Assembly (NCBI GenBank): GCA_946183095.1 | Contig: CAMHBE010000133.1 | Coordinates: 1-6,021, forward strand | Direction: 5' to 3' | Length of the DNA: 6,021 nt | DNA from: an uncultured Clostridia bacterium | Lineage (GTDB): Bacteria > Bacillota > Clostridia > Oscillospirales > Ruminococcaceae | Part shown: positions 1 through 6,021 of the stretch, in pieces | Layout: every line of letters starts with the position of its first letter | Position numbering within the stretch: the stretch's first letter is position 1 | The notes under the pieces: generated by a model | The model's database searches: none | What the model was told of the DNA's origin: nothing | The model's input: only the letters and a program-made list of their open reading frames with translations | Made by a program: the position numbers and the translations under genes

Positions 1-37
1 TTCTCGCAAAGTGTTCCGCCTGACAGTATCGCATATT

Positions 38-66
38 AGTATAGCACATTCTGTTCTTTTTTGCAA
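38..66 (-). promoter_or_regulatory. Predicted leftward sigma-A promoter (divergent from glgB)
   Basis: Read on the minus strand, TTGCAA (66 to 61) is followed after exactly 17 bases by TATACT (43 to 38), preceded by TGC, so it is an extended -10 promoter. It resembles the glgB promoter closely: same -35, same spacer length, and a shared TGTGCTATA core. Transcription would start near position 31 and run off the left edge. A GGCGG ribosome-site-like stretch (20 to 16) and a TTG (9 to 7) follow on the minus strand, but only three codons are visible, so no gene is called. The elements are seen directly; activity is inferred. Confidence 0.6.
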
Positions 67-107
67 CTGTATGCAATACTATACAGGAGTAAACGGGAAA
101 AAAGCTT

Positions 108-138
108 GTGCGATTTGGTTATATTCGACAAATCGCGC
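108..138. repeat. Inverted repeat A upstream of glgB
   Basis: GCGATTTG (110-117) and CAAATCGC (129-136) are perfect reverse complements separated by 11 bases. The stem extends to 108-117/129-138 if one G-U pair is allowed. It lies between two divergent promoters, so it could be a regulator binding site; as RNA it would be a hairpin only on a transcript that starts further upstream. Its right arm overlaps the left arm of the next inverted repeat. Confidence 0.5.
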
Positions 139-158
139 TGTTGAAATACAGCGCAATT
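131..158. repeat. Inverted repeat B (palindromic candidate operator) upstream of glgB
   Basis: GCGCTGT (135-141) pairs perfectly with ACAGCGC (148-154) around the 6-base loop TGAAAT. Beyond a C/A mismatch, AAT (131-133) pairs with ATT (156-158), giving 11-base arms with one mismatch. It ends 21 bases before the -35 of the glgB promoter, a plausible place for an activator or repressor. It does not fit the catabolite-response-element consensus. A T-run (164-169) begins six bases after the outer arm, so a weak terminator is possible, though no gene entering from the left was seen to need one. Confidence 0.5.
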
Positions 159-179
159 CATAATTTTTTACAAAACCTA

Positions 180-208
180 TTGCAACATTTGGTAAATTGT
201 GCTATAAT
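180..208 (+). promoter_or_regulatory. Predicted sigma-A promoter of the glgBCD operon
   Basis: TTGCAA (180-185) and a perfect TATAAT (203-208) are 17 bases apart, with TGC directly before the -10 making it an extended -10 promoter. Transcription should begin near 215, leaving a leader of about 85 bases before the glgB ATG. It is the only strong promoter seen ahead of the three glg genes, so it probably drives all of them. Confidence 0.8.
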
Positions 209-275
209 AATCAAAATAATATAGGTATATTAGTGAAAGTTGCTTACAAAGAGCATCTATATTCTCATTATATTA

Positions 276-290
276 CCTTTACGAAAGGAG
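276..290 (+). promoter_or_regulatory. glgB ribosome binding site within a small hairpin
   Basis: AAAGGAG (284-290) lies 9 bases before ATG 300 and decides the glgB start. The five bases AAAGG (284-288) are the exact reverse complement of CCTTT (276-280), separated by ACG, so the ribosome site can fold into a 5-bp hairpin with a 3-base loop. Such a small stem would be only marginally stable; any effect on translation is inference. Confidence 0.6.
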
Positions 291-299
291 TTTTTTGCT

Positions 300-2486
300 A
301 TGGGATACAAACTTCCCGAGGAGTACAAGCTTCCCCTGCACCTTTTCCATGAGGGAAACATAACGAGAGGATATGATTTCTTCGGTTCGCATTTCGCCGA
401 ACAGGACGGCAAAAAAGGCGTTATTTTCAGAGTATGGGCGCCTCATGCCGCAAGCGTCAGCGTTGTCGGTGATTTCAACAAGTGGGACAGATATCAGTCT
501 CCTATGAACAAGATCAGCGACGGAGGTATCTGGGAGCTTTTCATCCCCGGACTCAGACAGTACGATTCATACAAGTACAGCATCGAGAGCAGCTACGGAC
601 AGATCCGCCTGAAAGCAGACCCCTACGGTTTCCACATGGAGACACGACCGAATACCGCAACAAAGATATACGACATAGAGGGATACAAATGGAATGACGG
701 CAAGTGGCTCGACGAACGCTCCAAAAAGGACGTTTACACTTCCCCTATGAATATCTATGAAGTGCACCTCAACTCGTGGCAGCACAAAAAGAACGAGGAT
801 GAGCTCTTCAACTATATGGAGTGCGCAAAGGAACTCGTTCCGTACGCAAAGAAAATGGGCTACACGCATATCGAGATGATGCCTGTGGCGGAATTTCCAT
901 TCGACGGCTCATGGGGCTATCAGGGCATAGGCTACTTTGCACCGACTTCACGTTTCGGCACACCGCACGACTTCATGCAGTTCATCGACTACTGCCACCA
1001 GAACGGTCTCGGCGTTATCCTTGACTGGGTGCCCGCACACTTCCCGAAAGATGCTGCGGGACTTTACGAGTTCGACGGCTCCTGCTGCTACGAATACTCC
1101 GATCCGCTCAAAATGGAGCACCGCAACTGGGGTACACGAGTATTCGACTGGGGCAAGCCCGAAGTCCAGAGCTTCCTTATCTCGAACGCGAGCTACTGGT
1201 TCGACAAATACCACATCGACGGACTCAGAGTTGACGCGGTGGCATCCATGCTCTACCTCGACTACGACAGAAAAGAGTGGCGCCCGAACTGCTACGGCGG
1301 CAACGAGAACCTCGAAGCTGTGGCATTCTTCAAGAAGCTCAACTCCTCCCTGTTCGGTCAGTTCGGAAATATCCTGATGATCGCGGAGGAATCCACCGCA
1401 TGGCCTATGGTAACAAAGCCTGCGGATGTCGGCGGTCTCGGCTTCAACTTCAAGTGGAACATGGGCTGGATGAACGATATGTTAAGCTATATGTCCATGA
1501 ACCCCGAATGGAGACACGACCACCACAACCTCGTGACATTCTCGTTCTACTACGCTTTCTCGGAGAACTACATCCTGCCGATATCGCATGACGAGGTAGT
1601 ACACGGAAAGTGCTCCATGATAGACAAGATGAGCGGACCCAGAGAACTGCGTTTTGCTTCGTTCCGCACATTCCTCGGATATATGATGGCGCACCCCGGC
1701 AAGAAGCTGATGTTCATGGGGCAGGAGTTCGCGCAGTTCAAAGAATGGAACTACAAGACAGGGCTTGACTGGGATGTTCTCGAATTCGCGGAGCACAAAC
1801 AGCTCTGGGAATACGAACAGGCGCTCAACAAGTTCTACCTCGAAAACAGCGAGCTGTGGGAAGTTGACAACGACTGGTCTGGATTCCGCTGGATAGTAAG
1901 CGATGACAACGAGAACAGCGTTATCGTGTTCCGCCGCTTCAACAAGGCCGGCGACGAACTTATCTGCGTATTCAACTTCCAGCCGAAGGAGCACGAAGAA
2001 TACAGCTTCGGCGTTCCCTTCTACGGCGAATATACCGAGGTGTTCTCGTCCGAAGATCCCGCATCGGGCATCCACAACGGCACTGTAAGCTCGTTCAGAC
2101 AGGATATGCACGGCGAACAGTTCGCTGTGACCATACACATCGCTCCGATGTCCGCAATGTTCTTCCGCGTTACAAAGAAGAAGGACTATGAAGCGGAACA
2201 GGCTGCGATAAAGGCTGCCGAGGAGAAGAAGGCGAAGGCTGCCGCGAAGAGAGCGGAAAAGAAGCGTCTCGAAGAAGAAGCCGCAAAGAAAAAGGCGGAG
2301 GAAGAAAAGAAGGCTGCCGAAAAGAAAAAGGCTGCCGCGAAAAAAACTCCCGCAAAAAAGACAGATGATGCCAAGGCGGCAGCAAAACCCAAAGCGGTAA
2401 AGAAGACTGCCGCGGAAAAAGCGGGAACCACAGCGGCGGAAGAGAAGAAAAAGCCGGGCAGAAAGCCTAAGACCACGAAGAAATAA
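300..2486 (+). CDS. glgB: 1,4-alpha-glucan branching enzyme with Lys/Ala-rich C-terminal tail
   Basis: GlgB (EC 2.4.1.18) cuts alpha-1,4 chains and rejoins them as alpha-1,6 branches in glycogen, in the cytoplasm. The protein is 728 residues. A CBM48-type N-terminal domain (about 20-115) contains GDFNKWD (57-63). The GH13 barrel (about 150-520) shows all four conserved regions: DWVPAHFP from D242, [10 protein letters not shown] with nucleophile D312, AEEST with acid/base E363, and [10 protein letters not shown] with D431. The spacing of these residues matches the family. An all-beta C-terminal domain runs to about 625. Residues 626-728 form an unusual Lys/Ala/Glu-rich tail, listed separately. 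ATG 300 is chosen because AAAGGAG sits 9 bases upstream; the in-frame TTG at 240 would add 20 residues, spans the ribosome site and lacks its own. It is the first gene of a glgB-glgC-glgD operon, and glgC starts 35 bases after the stop. Confidence 0.97.
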   Translation: MGYKLPEEYKLPLHLFHEGNITRGYDFFGSHFAEQDGKKGVIFRVWAPHAASVSVVGDFNKWDRYQSPMNKISDGGIWELFIPGLRQYDSYKYSIESSYGQIRLKADPYGFHMETRPNTATKIYDIEGYKWNDGKWLDERSKKDVYTSPMNIYEVHLNSWQHKKNEDELFNYMECAKELVPYAKKMGYTHIEMMPVAEFPFDGSWGYQGIGYFAPTSRFGTPHDFMQFIDYCHQNGLGVILDWVPAHFPKDAAGLYEFDGSCCYEYSDPLKMEHRNWGTRVFDWGKPEVQSFLISNASYWFDKYHIDGLRVDAVASMLYLDYDRKEWRPNCYGGNENLEAVAFFKKLNSSLFGQFGNILMIAEESTAWPMVTKPADVGGLGFNFKWNMGWMNDMLSYMSMNPEWRHDHHNLVTFSFYYAFSENYILPISHDEVVHGKCSMIDKMSGPRELRFASFRTFLGYMMAHPGKKLMFMGQEFAQFKEWNYKTGLDWDVLEFAEHKQLWEYEQALNKFYLENSELWEVDNDWSGFRWIVSDDNENSVIVFRRFNKAGDELICVFNFQPKEHEEYSFGVPFYGEYTEVFSSEDPASGIHNGTVSSFRQDMHGEQFAVTIHIAPMSAMFFRVTKKKDYEAEQAAIKAAEEKKAKAAAKRAEKKRLEEEAAKKKAEEEKKAAEKKKAAAKKTPAKKTDDAKAAAKPKAVKKTAAEKAGTTAAEEKKKPGRKPKTTKK
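2175..2483 (+). repeat. Low-complexity coding repeat: Lys/Ala/Glu-rich tail of GlgB
   Basis: This purine-rich stretch encodes GlgB residues 626-728, of which 35 are Lys and 29 Ala. The first half mixes Lys/Arg with Glu and looks like a charged helix or coiled coil. From about residue 672 it is mainly basic, with TPAKK- and PKAVKK-like segments, and it ends in PGRKPK followed by TTKK. The decamer AAGGCTGCCG occurs four times in frame (2211, 2235, 2310, 2328), each encoding Lys-Ala-Ala, which suggests growth by slippage or unequal recombination. Catalysis does not need it, since the conserved enzyme ends near residue 625. It resembles histone-H1-like or AT-hook tails; its function here is unknown. 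Confidence 0.85.
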
Positions 2487-2521
2487 ATTATAAAGCAAAT
2501 AAATTTTCGGAGGACAATAAT

Positions 2522-3727
<1,206 letters not shown>

Positions 3728-3763
3728 ACCTGCAATAACTTGATTTGAAAGGAAATTATAAAA

Positions 3764-4888
3764 ATGGCTAATATGTCTAACGTACTCGGTCTTATCTTCG
3801 CAAATATGCACGAGCTCACTGTGACCGACCTCACAAAGAACCGCGCTATGGCTTCCGTGCCCTTCGGCGCAAGATACAGACTTATCGACTTCCCGCTGTC
3901 CAATATGGTAAACTCCGGGATAAATACAATAGGTGTAGTTACAAAATCCAATTACCAGTCACTGCTTGACCATGTAGGCTCCGGTGACGAATGGGATCTC
4001 TCCCGCAAGAACGGCGGCCTGCATTTTCTCCCGCCCTACAGCAACTATGTTACAGGGCTGTACAGGGGAAGGCTCGAAGCTCTCGTGGGTATCCTGAACT
4101 TCATCCAGCAGTCTCATGCCGACTACGTTATAATGAGCGACTGCGACTGCGTTGCAAACATCGACTTCAAGAAGATCGTTGACTTCCACGAGGAAAAGGG
4201 CAGCGATATCACCGTTGTTTTCGGACGCAAGGAATTCACACCCGAACAGACAAAGACGCGCACGATACTTAAAGTTGACGACAACGGCGAAGTGCTCGAC
4301 GTTCTGGTTCGTCCGGAACTTTCGGGTTCCTACGACGCAAGCATGAATATGTTCGTTATGTCCAAGGAATTCGTGCTCAAGATAATCAACGAGTCCTCCA
4401 GCCGCAACCTCTACAGCTTCGAGGTAGATGTGCTCCAGCACAGACTCAAGGAATTCAAGGTGTTCGGTTACGAGTTCACAGGCTTCTACGAGCAGATCGA
4501 CGGCATCGGCGCTTACTACAAGGCTAATATGGCGCTCATGGACAGAAATGTACGCAAGGAACTGTTCAACCTCGACGACCCGATATATACAAAGGTACGC
4601 GACGAGGCTCCCGCAAAGTACGGTCTCGAATCCTCCGCAAAGTCCAGCCTTATCGCCGATGGCTGCATCATCGAAGGCACTGTTGAGAACTCCATACTGT
4701 TCCGCGGCGTAAAGGTCGGCAAGGGCGCTGTCGTCAAGAACTGCATCCTCATGCAGAACACCGAAGTCGGCGACAAGTGCGAGCTTAACTATGTCATTGC
4801 CGATAAGAACGTTGTTATCGGAAACTACAGAAGCATCGGCGGCACTATCGACTACCCCGTTTTCGTAAACAAGAACTCCAACGTATAA
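3764..4888 (+). CDS. glgD: GlgD, probable regulatory subunit of ADP-glucose pyrophosphorylase
   Basis: This 374-residue protein is a paralogue of the neighbouring GlgC. Both share the order of a nucleotidyltransferase domain, with ARYRLIDFPLSN (36-47) and GGLHFLPPY (84-92), and a C-terminal beta-helix (about 285-365) with NSILFRGVKVGKGAVVKN. Key catalytic elements are altered. The glycine-rich GGxGxRL loop is replaced by GLIFANMHELTV (9-20), the activator lysine is Arg (R37), and FAEKP is replaced by LVRPE. An Asp-rich SDCDC (125-129) stands where GlgC has SGDH. In Firmicutes, GlgD partners have little activity alone and modulate GlgC, so the same role is inferred. ATG 3764 has AAAGGA (3748-3753) 10 bases upstream and lies 36 bases after the glgC stop. 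It is the last gene of the operon, with a terminator following at once. Confidence 0.95.
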   Translation: MANMSNVLGLIFANMHELTVTDLTKNRAMASVPFGARYRLIDFPLSNMVNSGINTIGVVTKSNYQSLLDHVGSGDEWDLSRKNGGLHFLPPYSNYVTGLYRGRLEALVGILNFIQQSHADYVIMSDCDCVANIDFKKIVDFHEEKGSDITVVFGRKEFTPEQTKTRTILKVDDNGEVLDVLVRPELSGSYDASMNMFVMSKEFVLKIINESSSRNLYSFEVDVLQHRLKEFKVFGYEFTGFYEQIDGIGAYYKANMALMDRNVRKELFNLDDPIYTKVRDEAPAKYGLESSAKSSLIADGCIIEGTVENSILFRGVKVGKGAVVKNCILMQNTEVGDKCELNYVIADKNVVIGNYRSIGGTIDYPVFVNKNSNV

Positions 4889-4902
4889 AATGATTTCTGA
4901 AG

Positions 4903-4947
4903 ACCGCGGTATATCCGTGACCCGGATGTACTGCGGTTTTTGTTTTT
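4903..4947 (+). terminator. Intrinsic terminator of the glgBCD operon
   Basis: A 15-bp stem, 4903-4917 paired with 4923-4937, has only two G-U wobbles and a 5-base loop TGACC. It is followed by TTTTT, G, TTTTT (4937-4947). It begins 14 bases after the glgD stop codon, so the glycogen operon ends here and minD needs its own promoter. Confidence 0.93.
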
Positions 4948-5140
4948 GACATTTCCGACACTTTAAGGCATGAAAAACCGTCATTTTGCACAACGCCCTC
5001 TTCCCTGCTTTATGTGCAGATGTGTGAGATGCTCGTCAGTTCTGTGTATGTTGCACAAAAAAAGGCAAAGCTTTCATTGCACAATTCACGAAATTGATTA
5101 TAAAATGAAAAAAAGACTTTAAAAATCGTCAAAAATATGT
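4948..5140. other. Non-coding spacer between glgD terminator and minD
   Basis: No convincing gene is seen. A perfect TTGACA (4946-4951) overlaps the terminator T-run but has only CATGAA at the -10 distance. A 50-codon frame (4970-5122), rich in cysteine, lacks a properly spaced ribosome site. TGTGCA (5013-5018) and TGCACA (5052-5057) form a 6-bp inverted repeat. The right end is A-rich and leads into the minD promoter. An uncharacterised small RNA cannot be ruled out. Confidence 0.4.
4986..5084 (+). repeat. Three direct copies of TTGCACAA upstream of minD
   Basis: The 8-mer TTGCACAA occurs at 4986-4993, 5051-5058 and 5077-5084, all within 100 bases. Each copy has the half-palindromic form TTG-CA-CAA, the shape of a short operator. 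All three lie upstream of the predicted minD promoter. Binding by a regulator is inference only. Confidence 0.45.
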
Positions 5141-5146
5141 TACAAT
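5118..5146 (+). promoter_or_regulatory. Predicted promoter of minD-mgsA (extended -10)
   Basis: TACAAT (5141-5146) is preceded by TGT, giving an extended -10. A weak -35, TTTAAA (5118-5123), lies 17 bases upstream. The expected start near 5153 leaves a leader of about 69 bases before ATG 5222. The glgBCD terminator upstream makes a promoter here necessary. Confidence 0.65.
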
Positions 5147-5221
5147 AGTAATAGTCTAATATGAATGAGTATGTACAAATGTTCCGCATTCGGCAGCACT
5201 CATACCACGGAGGTAACAGCA

Positions 5222-5959
5222 ATGTCACAGATCATAGCGGTAACAGCAGGAAAAGGCGGCACCGGAAAATCCACAACATCCGCAAATATAGCATCATGTC
5301 TCGCGTATCAGGGTAAAAAGACCCTTATCGTCGAGCTCGACTTCGGCCTCAGATGCCAGGATATCATTCTCGGTATCAACGGCAACGTAAAACACGATAT
5401 AGGTGAGTATCTCGAAGGAAAGATAGATATTCTCAACGCGACCACAAAGGTTGACAGAAGCCCTAACCTTTCCCTCGTCTGCGCAACAAAGAACCCCTTC
5501 ATTGAAATAAACCCCGAAAAGATAATCGGTGTCTGCGAGGAAATGCGTGAACACTTTGATTATATCATCATGGATACCGCAGGTATCGGAAGCTCGGTGT
5601 TCAGCGTTATCAAGGCGGCGGATATGATACTTATGGTAACTACGCCCGATACCGTGTGCGTGCGTGACGGCGCAATGCTCTCGGACTTCCTCTATGTCAA
5701 GAACTGCGTGAACCAGCGCCTTATCATAAATAAGGTCCCCGTAAGATTCAAGGACGAGGAGATACTCTACGACCTCGATGAAGTTATGGATACCGTCGGC
5801 ATACCGCTCATCGGCGTCGTTCCGGAGGACAGCAACATCAGAGTTTGCGGCGCAAAGGGTGACAAGCTCCCCGAAAACAGCCCCGGCTTCAAGGCTTACA
5901 ACTCTATATCAAAACGCGTACTCGGCGAAAGAGTACCGCTCTCGATAAGCATAGATTGA
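5222..5959 (+). CDS. minD: MinD/ParA-family ATPase lacking the usual membrane-targeting tail
   Basis: This 245-residue protein is a deviant-Walker-A P-loop ATPase closest in pattern to MinD, which with MinC and MinE or other partners keeps division septa away from the poles. It shows GKGGTGKST (10-18) with signature lysine K11 and K16, and LDFGLRCQD (39-47), the switch region that reads DIGLRNLD in MinD. Walker B D118 sits in DTAGIG, one residue shorter than the usual DxPAGIE, and VTTPDTVCVRDG (139-150), N170 and VVPED (199-203) also match. It ends at GERVPLSISID, just after the ATPase fold, whereas typical MinD continues into a basic amphipathic membrane-binding helix. ATG 5222 has GGAGGT (5209-5214) 7 bases upstream; an in-frame ATG at 5165 would add 19 residues that do not look like family sequence. 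No minC or minE is adjacent, and mgsA follows after 30 bases. The family is certain; a true Min role is less so. Confidence 0.85.
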   Translation: MSQIIAVTAGKGGTGKSTTSANIASCLAYQGKKTLIVELDFGLRCQDIILGINGNVKHDIGEYLEGKIDILNATTKVDRSPNLSLVCATKNPFIEINPEKIIGVCEEMREHFDYIIMDTAGIGSSVFSVIKAADMILMVTTPDTVCVRDGAMLSDFLYVKNCVNQRLIINKVPVRFKDEEILYDLDEVMDTVGIPLIGVVPEDSNIRVCGAKGDKLPENSPGFKAYNSISKRVLGERVPLSISID

Positions 5960-5989
5960 TCTATCACATCACGAAAGGCGGTGTTTACA

Positions 5990-6021
5990 TTGAATATAGC
6001 ATTGATAGCACATGATTCAAA
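5990..6021 (+). CDS. mgsA: Methylglyoxal synthase, N-terminal fragment (cut by window end)
   Basis: Ten complete codons are visible, reading MNIALIAHDS, with a next codon starting AA. This matches the start of methylglyoxal synthase (B. subtilis MgsA begins MKIALIAHD), and its His-Asp pair corresponds to H19 and D20 of the E. coli active site. The enzyme (EC 4.2.3.3) converts dihydroxyacetone phosphate to methylglyoxal and phosphate. The start is TTG at 5990, with GGCGG (5977-5981) 8 bases upstream; an in-frame GTG at 5981 overlaps that ribosome site and is less likely. It lies 30 bases after minD with no terminator between, so the two are probably co-transcribed. The call rests on a short stretch. 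Confidence 0.8.
   Translation, partial: MNIALIAHDS

Noticed and set aside
140..155. Possible catabolite response element near the glgB promoter
   Set aside because: The central CG and flanking positions of the cre consensus are not matched; the palindrome has a different centre.
240..299. In-frame TTG at 240 extending GlgB by 20 residues
   Set aside because: The extension overlaps the AAAGGAG site for ATG 300, has no ribosome site of its own and encodes a hydrophobic stretch not expected at the start of a cytoplasmic branching enzyme.
4946..4974. Perfect TTGACA -35 next to the glg terminator
   Set aside because: The -10 at 17 bases is CATGAA, a poor match, and TTGACA overlaps the terminator T-run; probably coincidental.
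3959..4993. Minus-strand open frame of 344 codons opposite glgD
   Set aside because: It mirrors glgD codon structure and crosses the terminator; no recognisable domain was seen.
4970..5122. 50-codon cysteine-rich frame starting MKNRHFAQRP between glgD and minD
   Set aside because: The only ribosome-like bases (AAGG, 4965-4968) sit one base from the ATG, there is no credible promoter, and the three repeated octamers lie inside it; it is more likely intergenic DNA.
5165..5221. In-frame ATG at 5165 extending MinD by 19 residues
   Set aside because: It runs through the GGAGGT ribosome site; the start at 5222 gives the normal MinD-type N-terminus directly before the P-loop.
5010..5228. Minus-strand 72-codon frame in the minD upstream region
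   Set aside because: It lies in AT-rich non-coding DNA, starts opposite the minD ribosome site and has no family features.

Overview
The window looks like chromosomal DNA from a Gram-positive anaerobe of the class Clostridia, most likely a Ruminococcus-like member of the Oscillospiraceae. This is inferred from three things. GlgC is paired with a separate GlgD, an arrangement typical of Firmicutes. A MinD-like ATPase lies directly before a methylglyoxal synthase start. Promoters are AT-rich sigma-A type, often with an extended -10, and genes carry strong AAAGGAG/GGAGG ribosome sites. No species can be named from the sequence alone, and no mobile element, CRISPR array, tRNA or rRNA was seen.

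Layout. Positions 1-299 are an intergenic region that appears divergent. A leftward promoter (38-66) faces off the window, and a closely matching rightward promoter (180-208) drives glgB. Between them lie two overlapping inverted repeats. Positions 300-4888 hold three co-directional glycogen genes with gaps of about 36 bp: glgB (branching enzyme), glgC (catalytic ADP-glucose pyrophosphorylase) and glgD (non-canonical paralogue, probable regulatory subunit). A strong intrinsic terminator (4903-4947) closes this operon. Positions 4889-5221 are non-coding, with three copies of an 8-mer and a promoter for the next unit. That unit is a MinD-family ATPase (5222-5959) followed after 30 bp by the first codons of mgsA (5990 onward, cut by the window end).

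How the genes work together. GlgC, with GlgD, makes ADP-glucose from ATP and glucose-1-phosphate, a glycogen synthase (GlgA, not in this window) extends the chains, and GlgB adds alpha-1,6 branches. The minD-mgsA unit is separate: cell-division positioning or a related ATPase role, plus the DHAP-to-methylglyoxal bypass.

The main oddities are four. GlgB carries a 103-residue Lys/Ala/Glu-rich tail ending in an AT-hook-like PGRKPK. The MinD-like protein stops right after its ATPase fold and lacks the usual C-terminal membrane-targeting helix. GlgD has lost the nucleotide-binding glycine loop. The glgB control region has paired look-alike promoters, mutually exclusive hairpins and a small hairpin over the ribosome site. 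No wholly new multi-gene system is evident. This is mainly a core-metabolism region with some unusual details.
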